Shown here one piece after another: positions 18,073-27,348 of a stretch of DNA of 64,000 bases. The translations under genes were made by a program, and so were the position numbers. Where the stretch lies: contig NZ_JACJPP010000011.1 in NCBI RefSeq assembly GCF_014696135.1, positions 806,001 to 870,000 of the forward strand, read 5' to 3'. The first letter of the stretch is position 1, and every line of letters starts with the position of its first letter. The notes under the pieces are model-generated. The model did not search any database. It saw only the letters and a list, made by a program, of their open reading frames with translations, and was not told the DNA's origin. The DNA is from Nodosilinea sp. FACHB-141. GTDB lineage: Bacteria > Cyanobacteriota > Cyanobacteriia > Phormidesmidales > Phormidesmidaceae.

Positions 18073-18467
18073 TGTCTATGCAAGAGGCTGTGCAACCAAC
18101 AATGCAGCAAACTGAATTTCCCTTCGTGCTACCCCAGGGTTATGTCGATAGTGAAGGCACGCTGCACCGAGAAGGAATCATGCGTCTGTCTACGGCCTAC
18201 GATGAAATTGCCCCGATGCGCGATCCGAGAGTGCAGTCCAACCCTGGTTACCTGGTTATTATTCTGCTATCGCGGGTGATTACCCAATTGGGAACAGTGC
18301 ATCCCATTACGCCCAAACTGATTGAAGGTTTGTTCTCGGGCGACCTAATTTTCTTGCAAGACTTTTATCAACGAATTAACCAAAACGGTCACAGTCGTCT
18401 ACAGGTAACCTGCCCCCACTGTCAGGGTGAGTTTCAAGTGGAGACCGTTCCTTTGGGGGAGTCGTAG
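18072..18467 (+). CDS. Phage-tail-assembly-like protein of the eCIS, zero-frame product
   Basis: About 131 residues (ATG 18072 overlaps the tube gene stop; 18063 is also possible). It reads FPFVLPQGYVDSEGTLHREGIMRLSTAYDEI, with SRVITQLG and a CPHC pair near the C-terminus. Cyanobacterial and other eCIS carry this small protein between tube genes, and it resembles tail assembly chaperones. It ends two codons after a T-TTG-GGG slippery heptamer, where a -1 shift would fuse it to the DUF6760 frame. Confidence 0.8.
   Translation: MSMQEAVQPTMQQTEFPFVLPQGYVDSEGTLHREGIMRLSTAYDEIAPMRDPRVQSNPGYLVIILLSRVITQLGTVHPITPKLIEGLFSGDLIFLQDFYQRINQNGHSRLQVTCPHCQGEFQVETVPLGES
18452..18458 (+). promoter_or_regulatory. 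Candidate -1 ribosomal frameshift site
   Basis: T-TTG-GGG in the zero frame fits the X-XXY-YYZ slippery rule. The zero frame stops at 18465-18467, and the -1 frame is open to 18622. The -1 frame has no ATG, GTG or TTG before the conserved GYPADRL segment (the first is TTG 18485), so frameshifting is the simplest way to translate it. Confidence 0.6.
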
Positions 18468-18622
18468 GCTATCCAGCGGATCGATTGCGGGAGGAAATTG
18501 CCTACTTGGCTTACCATTTTCATTGGTCCTATGGGCAGGTGATGGGAATGGAACACTGGGAGCGGCAGCAATGGGTAGCCGAAATTGCCCGTATTAACCA
18601 GCAGTTGAATGAGGAGAGGTAG
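18452..18622 (+). CDS. DUF6760-like extension, reached by -1 frameshift
   Basis: The -1 frame encodes GGVVGYPADRLREEIAYLAYH, then FHWSYGQVMGMEHWERQQWVAEIARINQQL and a stop at 18622. This is the short protein annotated as DUF6760 beside tail-assembly genes in eCIS. The open window starts after a TGA at 18428-18430 and holds no usual start codon before the conserved part. It probably forms the C-terminal half of a longer tail-assembly chaperone, like the lambda G/GT pair. That analogy is inference. Confidence 0.65.
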   Translation, partial: FGGVVGYPADRLREEIAYLAYHFHWSYGQVMGMEHWERQQWVAEIARINQQLNEER

Positions 18623-18648
18623 ATGAGAAACAGGAGATATAAAACATT

Positions 18649-19173
18649 ATGCGTGGATTGACGGGAATATCGGCGATCGCCTCCGATGTATTAGGCGTAA
18701 GGCTAAATCCTTACATACCTTACAACTTTCTGGTGGAGCTAGACGGGCTAGTGACGGGCGGATTCATGGAGGTTTTTGGGCTAGAGAGTGAAATTAAACT
18801 TGAATCCTACGAAGAAGGCGGTCAAAACGATTACGTCCATCAATTTCCCACTCGGACAACCTATCCTAATTTAGTACTGAGTAAGGGACTGACTGATGCT
18901 TGGACTCTGTGGAGTTGGTATGACGATGCTTGTCACGGCAAAATCTGCCGCCGCAACGGCACGATTATGCTGCTCGATCACCAGCGATTGCCCGTGAGAT
19001 GGTGGAACTTTAGAGATGCTTATCCAGTGAAGTGGACGGGGCCTCAATTTAATAGCAGTGCTCAGGATATTGCGGTAGAAAAAATCGAACTGGTGCATCG
19101 AGGCATCACAATCCCAATAGCAAGTAAAGGGCTTCGCAGAGCCAATCAACTTGATCGTTTAGAGACTTCTTAA
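18649..19173 (+). CDS. eCIS inner tube protein 2 (Afp5-like)
   Basis: A 174-residue tube-family protein: NPYIPYNFLVELDGLVTGGFMEVFGLESE, TYPNLVLSKGLTDAWTLWSWYDD and DIAVEKIELVHRGITI. It is a paralogue of the protein at 17620 and probably sits at the tube-baseplate junction. An extra N-terminal stretch of about 20 residues and a short C-terminal tail distinguish it. Confidence 0.9.
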   Translation: MRGLTGISAIASDVLGVRLNPYIPYNFLVELDGLVTGGFMEVFGLESEIKLESYEEGGQNDYVHQFPTRTTYPNLVLSKGLTDAWTLWSWYDDACHGKICRRNGTIMLLDHQRLPVRWWNFRDAYPVKWTGPQFNSSAQDIAVEKIELVHRGITIPIASKGLRRANQLDRLETS

Positions 19174-19316
19174 GCAGTAGGCAATATTTGCGGTGCGTCG
19201 GTCGATCGCGCTGGTAGAGAGGATAGCAAAGGCATTGGTATAGTGAGGAATCCGGTAGCAACAGGCTTGAGTAACGTAACTAACAGCGCTACAAACGTGA
19301 TTAATTCCTAAAATGT

Positions 19317-20918
19317 ATGGTTCAGTCCCTCTGGCAAGATGCCCTTAATCTACAGCTAGCTCAGCGCCTACTGCGTCCCCTCATTCGTCCTGGTGTCATT
19401 CCCGACACACTGGCAGTGGCAATTTTTGAGCGATCGCGCCAGTTCAAGCAACGCCTTAGTTTGCTGCATCACTTTCAACAGCGCTGGAACAAACAATTTG
19501 ATCTCCAGGTACCGGACATACCCATTGTCTATGCTCATTGGGCTGCTCCCGCAACACAAAGCGTTGTCTCTGACAATCTTTCTGATCGCAATCAGGAAGG
19601 TTCTAGTGAATCGGTACGGATAGAGCGGGAACACACTATTTCAACTCAAACCGTGATCCAGCAGCCCGTCGATGGAGCAACAGATTCAGCTTCCCCCTCC
19701 CTGCCACTAGTAATTCAAGCTAAATTTGTGGATCCTGCCGCTTCGACAGCTACCTCACATCTGCTGCCAACCCCATCTAATTCAACGTCTCTTCAGTCTT
19801 CAATTAAGGATAGAGAAACTGAGGGTAGAGAATCAGCCTTGCCAAGGCTAAGTGTGAGTGCAGCTTCCATACCCAAGTCTTCCCAACTTCCGATCGTGAC
19901 TGCATCACCGCGATCGCCCTTATTGGAGCCAGAACTCAATAGGGGAATGTCTTCTGTAGAAGAGCAAGCCTTGGTGGTTAAAGCAGACAATCAACCTGCG
20001 CTGCCAACTTCATCCCAATTACCAGAACAGAAACCTCTACTGCGATCGCCAGCGGTCAATCAGCTACCCCTTGCAAGTGCAACATCGCAACCAATTGGTT
20101 CAGAGCTAACCACTGCAATCGCGGCCCTAACGACTGAATCCCAACCTCTAGAAGAACTGCCCCTCACCAAAGCAGAAAAAGTGCAATTGGTGGTTAAAGC
20201 AGACAATCAACCTGAGCTGCCAACTTCATCCCAATTACCAGAACAGAAACCTCTAATGCGATCGCCAGCGGCCAATCAGCTACCGCTTTCAAGTGCAACA
20301 TCGCCACCAACTGGTTCAGATCTAAACACCGCGATCGCGGCCCTAACGACTGAATCCCAACCTCTAGAAGAACTGCCCCTCACCAAAGCAGAAAAAGTGC
20401 AATTGGTGGTTAAAGCAGACAATCAACCTGAGCTGCCAACTTCATCCCAATTACCAGAACAGAAACCTCTAATGCGATCGCCAGCGGCCAATCAGCTACC
20501 GCTTTCAAGTGCAACATCGCCACCAACTGGTTCAGATCTAAACACCGCGATCGCAGCCCCAACGACTGGATCCCAACCTTTAGGGGAACTGCCCCTCGTG
20601 AAGGTAGAAAATGCGGCTGCATTATCTCCATCTCAGGCGCTCCGACAGCAAACTCAACCGATGGTATTTGCCCATGCGCTAACCCAGGTTTCTTCCAGTA
20701 AGCAGGAATTACCCATGACGACCGCTTTTAGTCATCAGTCAACTGACCGATCACCTATTGTCAACGGTCAACCTGCTAACCAAACTCTATCTACCCCAAC
20801 AGTCTCTCCCACCCAACCGTCGGTAGATGTTAGCCGCCTAACCCAGCAAGTGGAACGAAAACTGATACGGAAACTCGCTGTAGAGCGCGAGCGTAGAGGA
20901 CAACGGACATGGCATTAG
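19317..20918 (+). CDS. Long Pro/Ser/Thr-rich repeat protein in the Cis6 position
   Basis: 533 residues. The first ~75 (SLWQDALNLQLAQRLLRPLIRPGVIPDTLAVAIFERSRQF) and the last ~30 (DVSRLTQQVERKLIRKLAVERERR) look folded. The rest is low-complexity and includes a 72-residue unit (LVVKADNQPELPTSSQLPEQK...) in tandem. Proteins between the second tube and LysM genes of eCIS have similar conserved ends and variable middles, but their role is not established. It overlaps the LysM gene by 10 bp. No other gene in the cluster looks like a tape measure, so this is a candidate ruler. Confidence 0.7.
   Translation: MVQSLWQDALNLQLAQRLLRPLIRPGVIPDTLAVAIFERSRQFKQRLSLLHHFQQRWNKQFDLQVPDIPIVYAHWAAPATQSVVSDNLSDRNQEGSSESVRIEREHTISTQTVIQQPVDGATDSASPSLPLVIQAKFVDPAASTATSHLLPTPSNSTSLQSSIKDRETEGRESALPRLSVSAASIPKSSQLPIVTASPRSPLLEPELNRGMSSVEEQALVVKADNQPALPTSSQLPEQKPLLRSPAVNQLPLASATSQPIGSELTTAIAALTTESQPLEELPLTKAEKVQLVVKADNQPELPTSSQLPEQKPLMRSPAANQLPLSSATSPPTGSDLNTAIAALTTESQPLEELPLTKAEKVQLVVKADNQPELPTSSQLPEQKPLMRSPAANQLPLSSATSPPTGSDLNTAIAAPTTGSQPLGELPLVKVENAAALSPSQALRQQTQPMVFAHALTQVSSSKQELPMTTAFSHQSTDRSPIVNGQPANQTLSTPTVSPTQPSVDVSRLTQQVERKLIRKLAVERERRGQRTWH
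19971..20590 (+). repeat. 216-bp in-frame tandem repeat
   Basis: Units begin at 19971, 20187 and 20403, each starting TTGGTGGTTAAAGCAGACAA. The second and third are nearly identical; the first and the end of the third have diverged. The period is exactly 72 codons, so copy-number change would keep the frame. Confidence 0.92.
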
Positions 20919-21628
20919 AAAGACTCACAATTCAAGTTGAAGAAAGCAGAAATAAATTTAGTAAAGAGATACCTGTTCTCTACAACCCCAATAAGCTAAC
21001 GATTGTAAAGTCTGGCTGGAAAGCTAGTGCCAATGGTCTAGTGCCAAAGGACGATCCTGCTAGCCTCACAGTTGAGCTTTTCTTTGATACCAGTGCTCCC
21101 GATAAAGATAACACTGCTTCGTCGATCTTTCAAAAAGCTACAGACTTGTTAACCACTCCTAGTACGCAAGCCATAGATGTCAGGATATATACTCTCCCCA
21201 TCTATAACCTCAGTTTCATAAATGCCCGCTTCAATCTTGGTCGGCCTCCTCTTTGCCGGTTGGTGTGGGGAGGCAAGCCTAATATTAGACATTTTAATGG
21301 CTCCGTGCTGTTTAAAGGGGTTCTTCAGCAGGTCATTCAAACCTTTACCCACTTCACTGCTGAGGGTATGCCAGTCCGAGCCACTCTCAACTGTACGTTT
21401 CTAGAGTGGGAAGAACCTGAACAACAGCAGAAGAAGACAAATCCCGTTGATGATCCGATTCGCATTATTAAGCAAGGAGAAACCCTCAGCAGCATTGCCC
21501 AGGAAGAATATGGTGACTCTTCTCTGTGGCGAATCATTGCCAATGCCAATCGGTTGAATAATCCTCGTACGTTAGAGGTTGGTAGTTTTCTGACTGTGCC
21601 GCCATTGCCTTCTCAAGGAGGACGTTAG
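20909..21628 (+). CDS. eCIS LysM baseplate protein (Afp7/Cis7-like)
   Basis: 239 residues. The N-terminal part (PVLYNPNKLTIVKSGWKA, LTVELFFDTS, GSVLFKGVLQQVIQTFTHFTAEGMPVRATLNCTFLEW) matches the contractile-injection LysM protein family. A single LysM module ends the protein (IIKQGETLSSIAQEEYGDSSLWRIIANAN...LTVPPLP). The equivalent in PVC/AFP joins the tube to the spike and baseplate. Its start overlaps the preceding gene and the next gene follows after 2 bp. Confidence 0.92.
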   Translation: MALERLTIQVEESRNKFSKEIPVLYNPNKLTIVKSGWKASANGLVPKDDPASLTVELFFDTSAPDKDNTASSIFQKATDLLTTPSTQAIDVRIYTLPIYNLSFINARFNLGRPPLCRLVWGGKPNIRHFNGSVLFKGVLQQVIQTFTHFTAEGMPVRATLNCTFLEWEEPEQQQKKTNPVDDPIRIIKQGETLSSIAQEEYGDSSLWRIIANANRLNNPRTLEVGSFLTVPPLPSQGGR

Positions 21629-21630
21629 CG

Positions 21631-22713
21631 ATGCCACAAGTCAAATCTGGTTCAGATAGGCTAGCTCCAAAAGTCGAAATTCTGATTAACAGTCGTCTTC
21701 TAGAAACCAAGGCAAAGACCAGTGTACTGGCTGTAGAAGTTGCGGAAGATGTTGAGGCCGTGGGCATGTTTACTCTAGAACTCAACAATGAGAATCTAGA
21801 GGATCAAAAGGTTGTATTGTCCGACGATGATCAGTTTAAGCCAGGTAACAAAGTCGAGATCAAGTTTGGCTACGGCAACCAAATAAAAGTGGTTATGGTG
21901 GGAGAAATTACCGGGTTGGAACCCGAGTTTTTTTCTGACCAGGCTCCTCGATTAATCGTGCGTGGGCATGACTTAAGCCATCGCCTGATGCGAGGCACCA
22001 AAACTCGATCGTTCACTGGAATGCGAGACAGCGATATTGTGGCGCAGGTTGCCGGAGATGCCAACTTATCTGTGAGCGCTAGTCCTACCTCAGAACAGCT
22101 AGAATATGTGCTGCAACGGAATCAAACAGATCTGGCGTTTATTCGCGATCGCGCCTCTCGGATTGGGTACGAGATCCTGGTTGAAGGCACCGTGTTAATC
22201 TTTCGCCCCTTGCAGCCTCAGGGTGAAGCAAAACTGACGCTAGACCGAACCGACCTGTTGGAATTCTCTCCCCGCTTGAACACCTTAGGGCAGGTAAATG
22301 AAGTGGAAGTTCGGGGCTGGGATGCTCGGCAAAAAGAGCCTACTGTAGTAGGAAAAGCCAGCGATAGCAATGTGGTCGCAATGGGCAAAGACACAACCAG
22401 TGGTATCCGTGCCACCGCCAGTGAATTTGGCAAGACGGCCTATGCCGTGATTGACCAAGCGGCAGCGAGTCCTCAAGCGGCCCAAACGATTGCCCAGGGG
22501 CAAATCAACCGGATGGCGTTGAGCTACATCACCGGGGAAGGGGCTTGCAAGGGCAACGCAGCCCTACAAGCCGGTCAGGTAATCAAAATTGTGGGGCTGG
22601 GACAGCGTTTTAGTGGAAACTACTACGTGACTGCTACCAACCATCGCTATGCCGTTGGAGAAGGCTATCGCACCGAGTTTAGCGTGAGGAGGAATGCAAC
22701 CCGATGCCCTTAG
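21631..22713 (+). CDS. Spike base / gpD-like (VgrG N-terminal) protein
   Basis: A 360-residue late-control-D family protein: FTLELNNENLEDQKVVLSDDDQFKPGNKVEIKFGYG, GEITGLEPEF, LIVRGHDLSHRLMRGTKTRSF and RNQTDLAFIRDRASRIGYEILVEG are the usual VgrG/gp27-like motifs. It forms the trimeric hub on which the spike sits. The ATG follows the LysM stop by 2 bp and overlaps the next start by 10 bp, so the hub and spike halves are separate proteins here. Confidence 0.92.
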   Translation: MPQVKSGSDRLAPKVEILINSRLLETKAKTSVLAVEVAEDVEAVGMFTLELNNENLEDQKVVLSDDDQFKPGNKVEIKFGYGNQIKVVMVGEITGLEPEFFSDQAPRLIVRGHDLSHRLMRGTKTRSFTGMRDSDIVAQVAGDANLSVSASPTSEQLEYVLQRNQTDLAFIRDRASRIGYEILVEGTVLIFRPLQPQGEAKLTLDRTDLLEFSPRLNTLGQVNEVEVRGWDARQKEPTVVGKASDSNVVAMGKDTTSGIRATASEFGKTAYAVIDQAAASPQAAQTIAQGQINRMALSYITGEGACKGNAALQAGQVIKIVGLGQRFSGNYYVTATNHRYAVGEGYRTEFSVRRNATRCP

Positions 22714-23288
22714 GAGATTTAGTCAGTTTATTGACACCGTTAGAAGCAAGCGATCGCATTTATGGAGTCATGATTGCGATCGTCACTAACATCCAAGATC
22801 CCCAAAAACTGGGTCGGATGAAGATTAAACTGCCGCTGCTTTCGATGACCGATGAGAGTGACTGGGCACGGATGCTAACCCCCCTTGCGGGTAACGAGCA
22901 GGGGCTATATTGCCTCCCGCAAGTAGGCGACGAAGTGTTAGTCGCTTTTGAGCAGGGCGATCCTCAACACCCCTATGTTTTAGGTGCCCTCTGGAGTGCT
23001 AGTGCTATCCCTCCCACAGCCGAGGTGAGTCAGCGCCAACTGGTATCCCGCAGTGGTCACGCGATCGTGCTGGATGACACTGAGGGTTCTGAGCAGATCG
23101 AGATTCGCGATCGCACGGGCAAAAATCGCATTGTCATCACCAGCAAAGATAATAGCCTGGTGATTGAAGGTGAGGGTGAAATCACGATCAAAGCCAAAGG
23201 CAAGCTGACTCTATCGGGCAAAGGGGTAGAAATTGACGCCCAGGGTAGCAAGGTAGACGTTAAAGCCAGTCAAATGGAGGTGAAGTGA
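22704..23288 (+). CDS. Central spike protein, gpV/gp5-like
   Basis: 194 residues. The OB-fold motif DPQKLGRMKIKLPLLSMTDESDWARMLTPLAG, then GLYCLPQVGDEVLVAFEQGDP and PYVLGALWS identify a VgrG/gpV-type spike. The C-terminal part is a repetitive beta-helix (EQIEIRDRTGKNRIVI, LVIEGEGEITIKAKGKLTL). It forms the needle that would carry the PAAR-like tip. Confidence 0.92.
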   Translation: MPLGDLVSLLTPLEASDRIYGVMIAIVTNIQDPQKLGRMKIKLPLLSMTDESDWARMLTPLAGNEQGLYCLPQVGDEVLVAFEQGDPQHPYVLGALWSASAIPPTAEVSQRQLVSRSGHAIVLDDTEGSEQIEIRDRTGKNRIVITSKDNSLVIEGEGEITIKAKGKLTLSGKGVEIDAQGSKVDVKASQMEVK

Positions 23289-23291
23289 GCG

Positions 23292-23678
23292 ATGGATAGC
23301 GACTTTTTAGGAGTTGGATGGACTTCTCCAGTAACGCTGGATGGTAAAGGGCAAATTCAGCCCGCTCGTTATGAAGAAGCCGTGCGCCAATCAATTCGCA
23401 TGATCTTGAGCACTGCCAGAGGCGAACGGTTAATGCGTCCTGACTTTGGCTGTAGCCTGCACGATCTAGTGTTTTCTACCAACAGTGTAGCGGCGATCGG
23501 TCAGGTAATCAGTGCGGTGCAGGAGTCTTTGATTCAGTGGGAACCTCGCATTGATGTGTTGAATGTAACCGCGATTCCCGATGCGGATGAACCCAATCGA
23601 TTGTTAATTGACATTCGTTATTTAGTGCGTACCACCAACAATCTCTTCAACCTCGTTTATCCGTTCTACGTCACCTAA
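23292..23678 (+). CDS. gp25/gpW-like baseplate wedge protein (Cis9-like)
   Basis: 128 residues with the gp25 core RQSIRMILSTARGERLMRPDFGCSLHDLVFS and IQWEPRIDVLNVTAIPD. Proteins of this family contact the first sheath ring and start sheath polymerisation. Spacing to the spike gene is 3 bp. Confidence 0.92.
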   Translation: MDSDFLGVGWTSPVTLDGKGQIQPARYEEAVRQSIRMILSTARGERLMRPDFGCSLHDLVFSTNSVAAIGQVISAVQESLIQWEPRIDVLNVTAIPDADEPNRLLIDIRYLVRTTNNLFNLVYPFYVT

Positions 23679-23692
23679 CTTTTCTATTCTCC

Positions 23693-26600
23693 ATGCCTCT
23701 TCCCTCGCCCAAAGTTGATCCCCGTACCTATACAGAACTGGTGGCTAGTGCTGAGTGGCTAGCTCAATGTTTTACCGGCTATGGATTTCTAATCTTGAAA
23801 TCTCCTCTTTGGGAACTACCCCCTGATTGGGAATCGCTCTCTATCAAGGCTTTAGAACCTCTCAAGATTGAGTTTATAACTATCAGTAGTGCTGACGACC
23901 TTCCTCCTAATGAAGAACCGAATAAGGTAATTGTTGGCAAGATTGGAGACTCTTACCACATTCGTATTTTTGATAAAGATAAAAAACAAATTTTTGATGT
24001 AGGAAAGGGAGAATTTTCACCTGGCGAGAGCTTGCGTAAGTTTCTGGAGAATGTTTTTCACCGTAAAGCTAACAATCAGTCTATACCAACTGATAGCACG
24101 GTCAAAGACCTTCTAAGGCAGCTTGCTTTTCCTAAGGAAGGAAAGGGATTAGTAATCGTTGGAAAAGACCGAGACTCGTATCATCTTCGTATTTTCGATT
24201 GGGCTGGAAAACAGGTTGTTGATAAGAAGATTGTTGATGAGGGGAAAGATGAATCTACACATAACACAATTCTCCGCAAACAATTGCAAGATTCGTTTGA
24301 TTGCCAATTAAATAATCAATCAATAGATGATCAGACAAAAAGTAAACTTCTAAAACTAATTCAGGCCAGTGTAGGTTTAACTCTTGATTTTCAGTGGATT
24401 CCTCCAGAAGACAAAACCGATGCTGGACGTGCCCTGATTCGGATCTTTGGACGCATGGCATCAATGGTCACCGATCGCCTCAACCGCGTTCCTGAAAAGC
24501 ACTTTCTGGCATTCCTCAACCTAATTGGCGCTCAACAGCAACCCCCACAACCTGCCCGTGTGCCGCTGACAGCTTATCTGGTGGATAATAGCCCGGTCGG
24601 TGCCATTGTCCCGGCCCATACTCAGATTACAGCAGTATCTCAACCTGGTGAAACTGAGGAAGTTTTGTTTGAAACTCAAGAGGATCTGGTAGTGATGCGA
24701 TCGCAATTGCAAGCGGCGATTGTGCATCGGGGTAAGCAATACTGCGATCACCGTGTGACAGCAACTACCGCTACTGGAGACTTTTCGGTCTTTGAGATTG
24801 AGCAACCCAATACCCTCTATATCGCTGCCGATCAACTAACTACTAAGATAGATTCTCAAGAGATTCAATTGGCGATCTCTAATTCAGGCAACTTGAAAGG
24901 GTGGAACTGGAGCTATTGGAATGGTGAAATCTGGCAAATATTAAGTACTAAGGGTGTGGATGATAAGCTACAACTTACACAGCCCGAGTCTGCGCCTAAA
25001 GAATGGAAACCTCCTAAATATAAAATAATTGAAGGCACAGAAGCCCAATGGCTACGAGGGATTGCGCCTGGAACTTTGCTATCACCAGCTGAAATTCGCC
25101 TAATACGTGCCGAAACAGGAGCAATCGTTCCTGATCAGGCTTTTTTTAATACCGATGAAATTGATCTGAGCAAAGACTTTTTTCCCCTTGGGGAAACCCC
25201 TCGCTTCAACGACACCTTTTACATTGCTAGTCAGAGTCTTTTGTCAATTGGAAAATCTACTATTACGATCAACCTCTCTAAAAGTGATCCTTATCCGTTT
25301 ACGGCAACTATAAGTAAAAAAAAGATTAGTACTCCTCAGCCTAGTGAGGACGTTCAGCTCCAATGGGAAGCCTGGAATGGAACTGCTTGGGAAAAAATAT
25401 CTCAACCAAATCCATCTAATCTAAATGATTTGGTTGCCGTTATTACTTTGCCAGATCAGGTCGCCCCAGTGGAGGTAAATGGCGAAGAAAATTACTGGCT
25501 ACGAGCAAGGCTAATTGCAGGCAACTACGGCAGTGAACCTCGCTTTGAAACAAAGACCCAGCCAACCGAGGACGCAACAAAGACCAAGTCAGCCGAGGAC
25601 GCAACAAAGACCACAACGACGATCCTAGAACAAGTTGCAGGCTATTTCCCACCCAGTCTGAAATCCCTTACCCTTAGCCGCAGTGAAATCAAAAACATTG
25701 CGCCTAAAGAAGTATTGAATGCTTTACCATCAGGAGCTTTTGTTCACCCTGATGCTGATACTTTTCCTCTTCACCAGGAAGATGGCTTGTATTTAGGATT
25801 TGATCGTCCCTTTCCTAATCAATCGATTGCCCTCTACTTACAAATCGCTCCATCAAGCCCCGGTGAGTTATTGAAATCTAATCCTGCAGAAACGCCCGCA
25901 AAACTGAAATGGGAGTATTACGGTGTTGAGGCCTGGCGATCGCTCAGTGTGCAAGACGGCACTCAAAACTTGAGTCAGCGTGGCATGGTGCAGTTTGTTG
26001 GTCCATCAGATTTTGCCTCGCAAGCGCTGTTTGGTCGGTCGGGATACTGGTTGCGGCTGCGATTGCAGGAAGGTGATTTTCAGATTCAGCCTCGTTTGCA
26101 GCAGGTGCTCACAAATACGGTTTGGGCGATTCAGGCAACGACTTACCAAGACGAAGTTTTAGGCAGTGGCACAGGTAATCCGAGCCTGGTATTACGCATA
26201 CTACATACACCCATTCTGTTGGGGCAGCAATTGCTTGTGCGAGAACCAGAACTACCCTCCGCTGAAGAACAGATTGCGATAAAAAAACTGGAAGGCAATA
26301 ACGCGATCGCCATTTCCACCGATGCTTCAGGGCAGCCTGAAGACATTTGGGTGCGCTGGCACGAGGTCAGCGATTTTTACGCTTCTGGCAGCCGCGATCG
26401 CCACTACATACTCGATCGCATGATTGGCGAAATTCGCTTCGGCGGTGAAGGGCAAGGTATGGCTCCGCCAATAGGGCGCAACAACATTCGCATGGCTCGT
26501 TACCAGTCGGGTGGGGGCAGGCAGGGCAATTGTGGGGTAGGAACATTGACTGCACTTAAAACCACGGTGCCCTATGTCAATCGGGTAACGAACCACGAAC

Positions 26601-27301
26601 CCGCCAACGGGGGAGCCGATCTGGAATCGATCGCCGTTGTGCAAGAATCAGCCCCGAAGCAACTGCGCCACCGCGATCGCGCTGTCACCTGGCAAGACAT
26701 CGAAGACTTGACTTACGCGGCCTCTAGCGAAATTGCTCGTGTAAAAGTGATTACTCCTAAATTCGATCCAGTGGTGCTGCCCTGGATACCGAATGCAGAT
26801 GAGCAGCCGTTGCCACCTGAAGGTTTAGCCGAAGCATTGCAGCAAGCAGGCACTGCAACCGTGCTAATTGTGCCCCACAGCCCAGCACTCCAGCCTACTC
26901 CCAGTCTGGCACTAATTGAACAGGTCAAACGCTACTTGGGCGATCGCACCAGCCCCAGCCTCAAATTACAGGTGACTGAGCCGTTTTGGGTTAAAGTTAC
27001 CGTCACAGCTACCATTGCACCAGTTTCGTTTCAGGCTGCCAACTCGCTGGAGGCTGCCGTCAAAGCTGCTCTCACAGACTTCCTGCATCCACTTACTGGA
27101 GATACGAGGGGACGAGGTTGGTCTTTTGGTCGTAATCCGCATGAGTCAGACCTCTATGCCCGGATTGAGCGCATTCCTGGAGTGAGCCATGTCGAGTCTC
27201 TCAGTATCGCCTCACCAATCGCCAATCTTGCTACGGATAATCGTGATCGCTTCCTAATCTACTCAGGGCAGCACCAGATCACAATTAGTTCGCCGCCGTA
27301 A
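23693..27301 (+). CDS. Large baseplate J-type protein (Cis11-like) with an inserted duplicated domain
   Basis: 1202 residues. The baseplate protein itself is recognised from DAGRALIRIFGRMASMVTDRLNRVPEKHFLAFLNLIGAQQQPPQPA, the gpJ-like RHYILDRMIGEIRFGGEGQG, and the C-terminal wedge region (RGRGWSFGRNPHESDLYARIERIPGVSHVES). Residues ~75-230 interrupt the N-terminal part with two copies of a ~70-residue module (GDSYHIRIFDKDKKQ and RDSYHLRIFDWAGKQV), a module seen in unrelated cyanobacterial proteins. A short tandem duplication (TEDATKTKSAEDATKT, ~25550) lies mid-protein. The protein should form the main baseplate wedge. Confidence 0.9.
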   Translation: MPLPSPKVDPRTYTELVASAEWLAQCFTGYGFLILKSPLWELPPDWESLSIKALEPLKIEFITISSADDLPPNEEPNKVIVGKIGDSYHIRIFDKDKKQIFDVGKGEFSPGESLRKFLENVFHRKANNQSIPTDSTVKDLLRQLAFPKEGKGLVIVGKDRDSYHLRIFDWAGKQVVDKKIVDEGKDESTHNTILRKQLQDSFDCQLNNQSIDDQTKSKLLKLIQASVGLTLDFQWIPPEDKTDAGRALIRIFGRMASMVTDRLNRVPEKHFLAFLNLIGAQQQPPQPARVPLTAYLVDNSPVGAIVPAHTQITAVSQPGETEEVLFETQEDLVVMRSQLQAAIVHRGKQYCDHRVTATTATGDFSVFEIEQPNTLYIAADQLTTKIDSQEIQLAISNSGNLKGWNWSYWNGEIWQILSTKGVDDKLQLTQPESAPKEWKPPKYKIIEGTEAQWLRGIAPGTLLSPAEIRLIRAETGAIVPDQAFFNTDEIDLSKDFFPLGETPRFNDTFYIASQSLLSIGKSTITINLSKSDPYPFTATISKKKISTPQPSEDVQLQWEAWNGTAWEKISQPNPSNLNDLVAVITLPDQVAPVEVNGEENYWLRARLIAGNYGSEPRFETKTQPTEDATKTKSAEDATKTTTTILEQVAGYFPPSLKSLTLSRSEIKNIAPKEVLNALPSGAFVHPDADTFPLHQEDGLYLGFDRPFPNQSIALYLQIAPSSPGELLKSNPAETPAKLKWEYYGVEAWRSLSVQDGTQNLSQRGMVQFVGPSDFASQALFGRSGYWLRLRLQEGDFQIQPRLQQVLTNTVWAIQATTYQDEVLGSGTGNPSLVLRILHTPILLGQQLLVREPELPSAEEQIAIKKLEGNNAIAISTDASGQPEDIWVRWHEVSDFYASGSRDRHYILDRMIGEIRFGGEGQGMAPPIGRNNIRMARYQSGGGRQGNCGVGTLTALKTTVPYVNRVTNHEPANGGADLESIAVVQESAPKQLRHRDRAVTWQDIEDLTYAASSEIARVKVITPKFDPVVLPWIPNADEQPLPPEGLAEALQQAGTATVLIVPHSPALQPTPSLALIEQVKRYLGDRTSPSLKLQVTEPFWVKVTVTATIAPVSFQAANSLEAAVKAALTDFLHPLTGDTRGRGWSFGRNPHESDLYARIERIPGVSHVESLSIASPIANLATDNRDRFLIYSGQHQITISSPP

Positions 27302-27348
27302 GTTGTTTGCCCAGCTTGTTTCTTCCTGACTGTTCCGTTGAATGCCTT

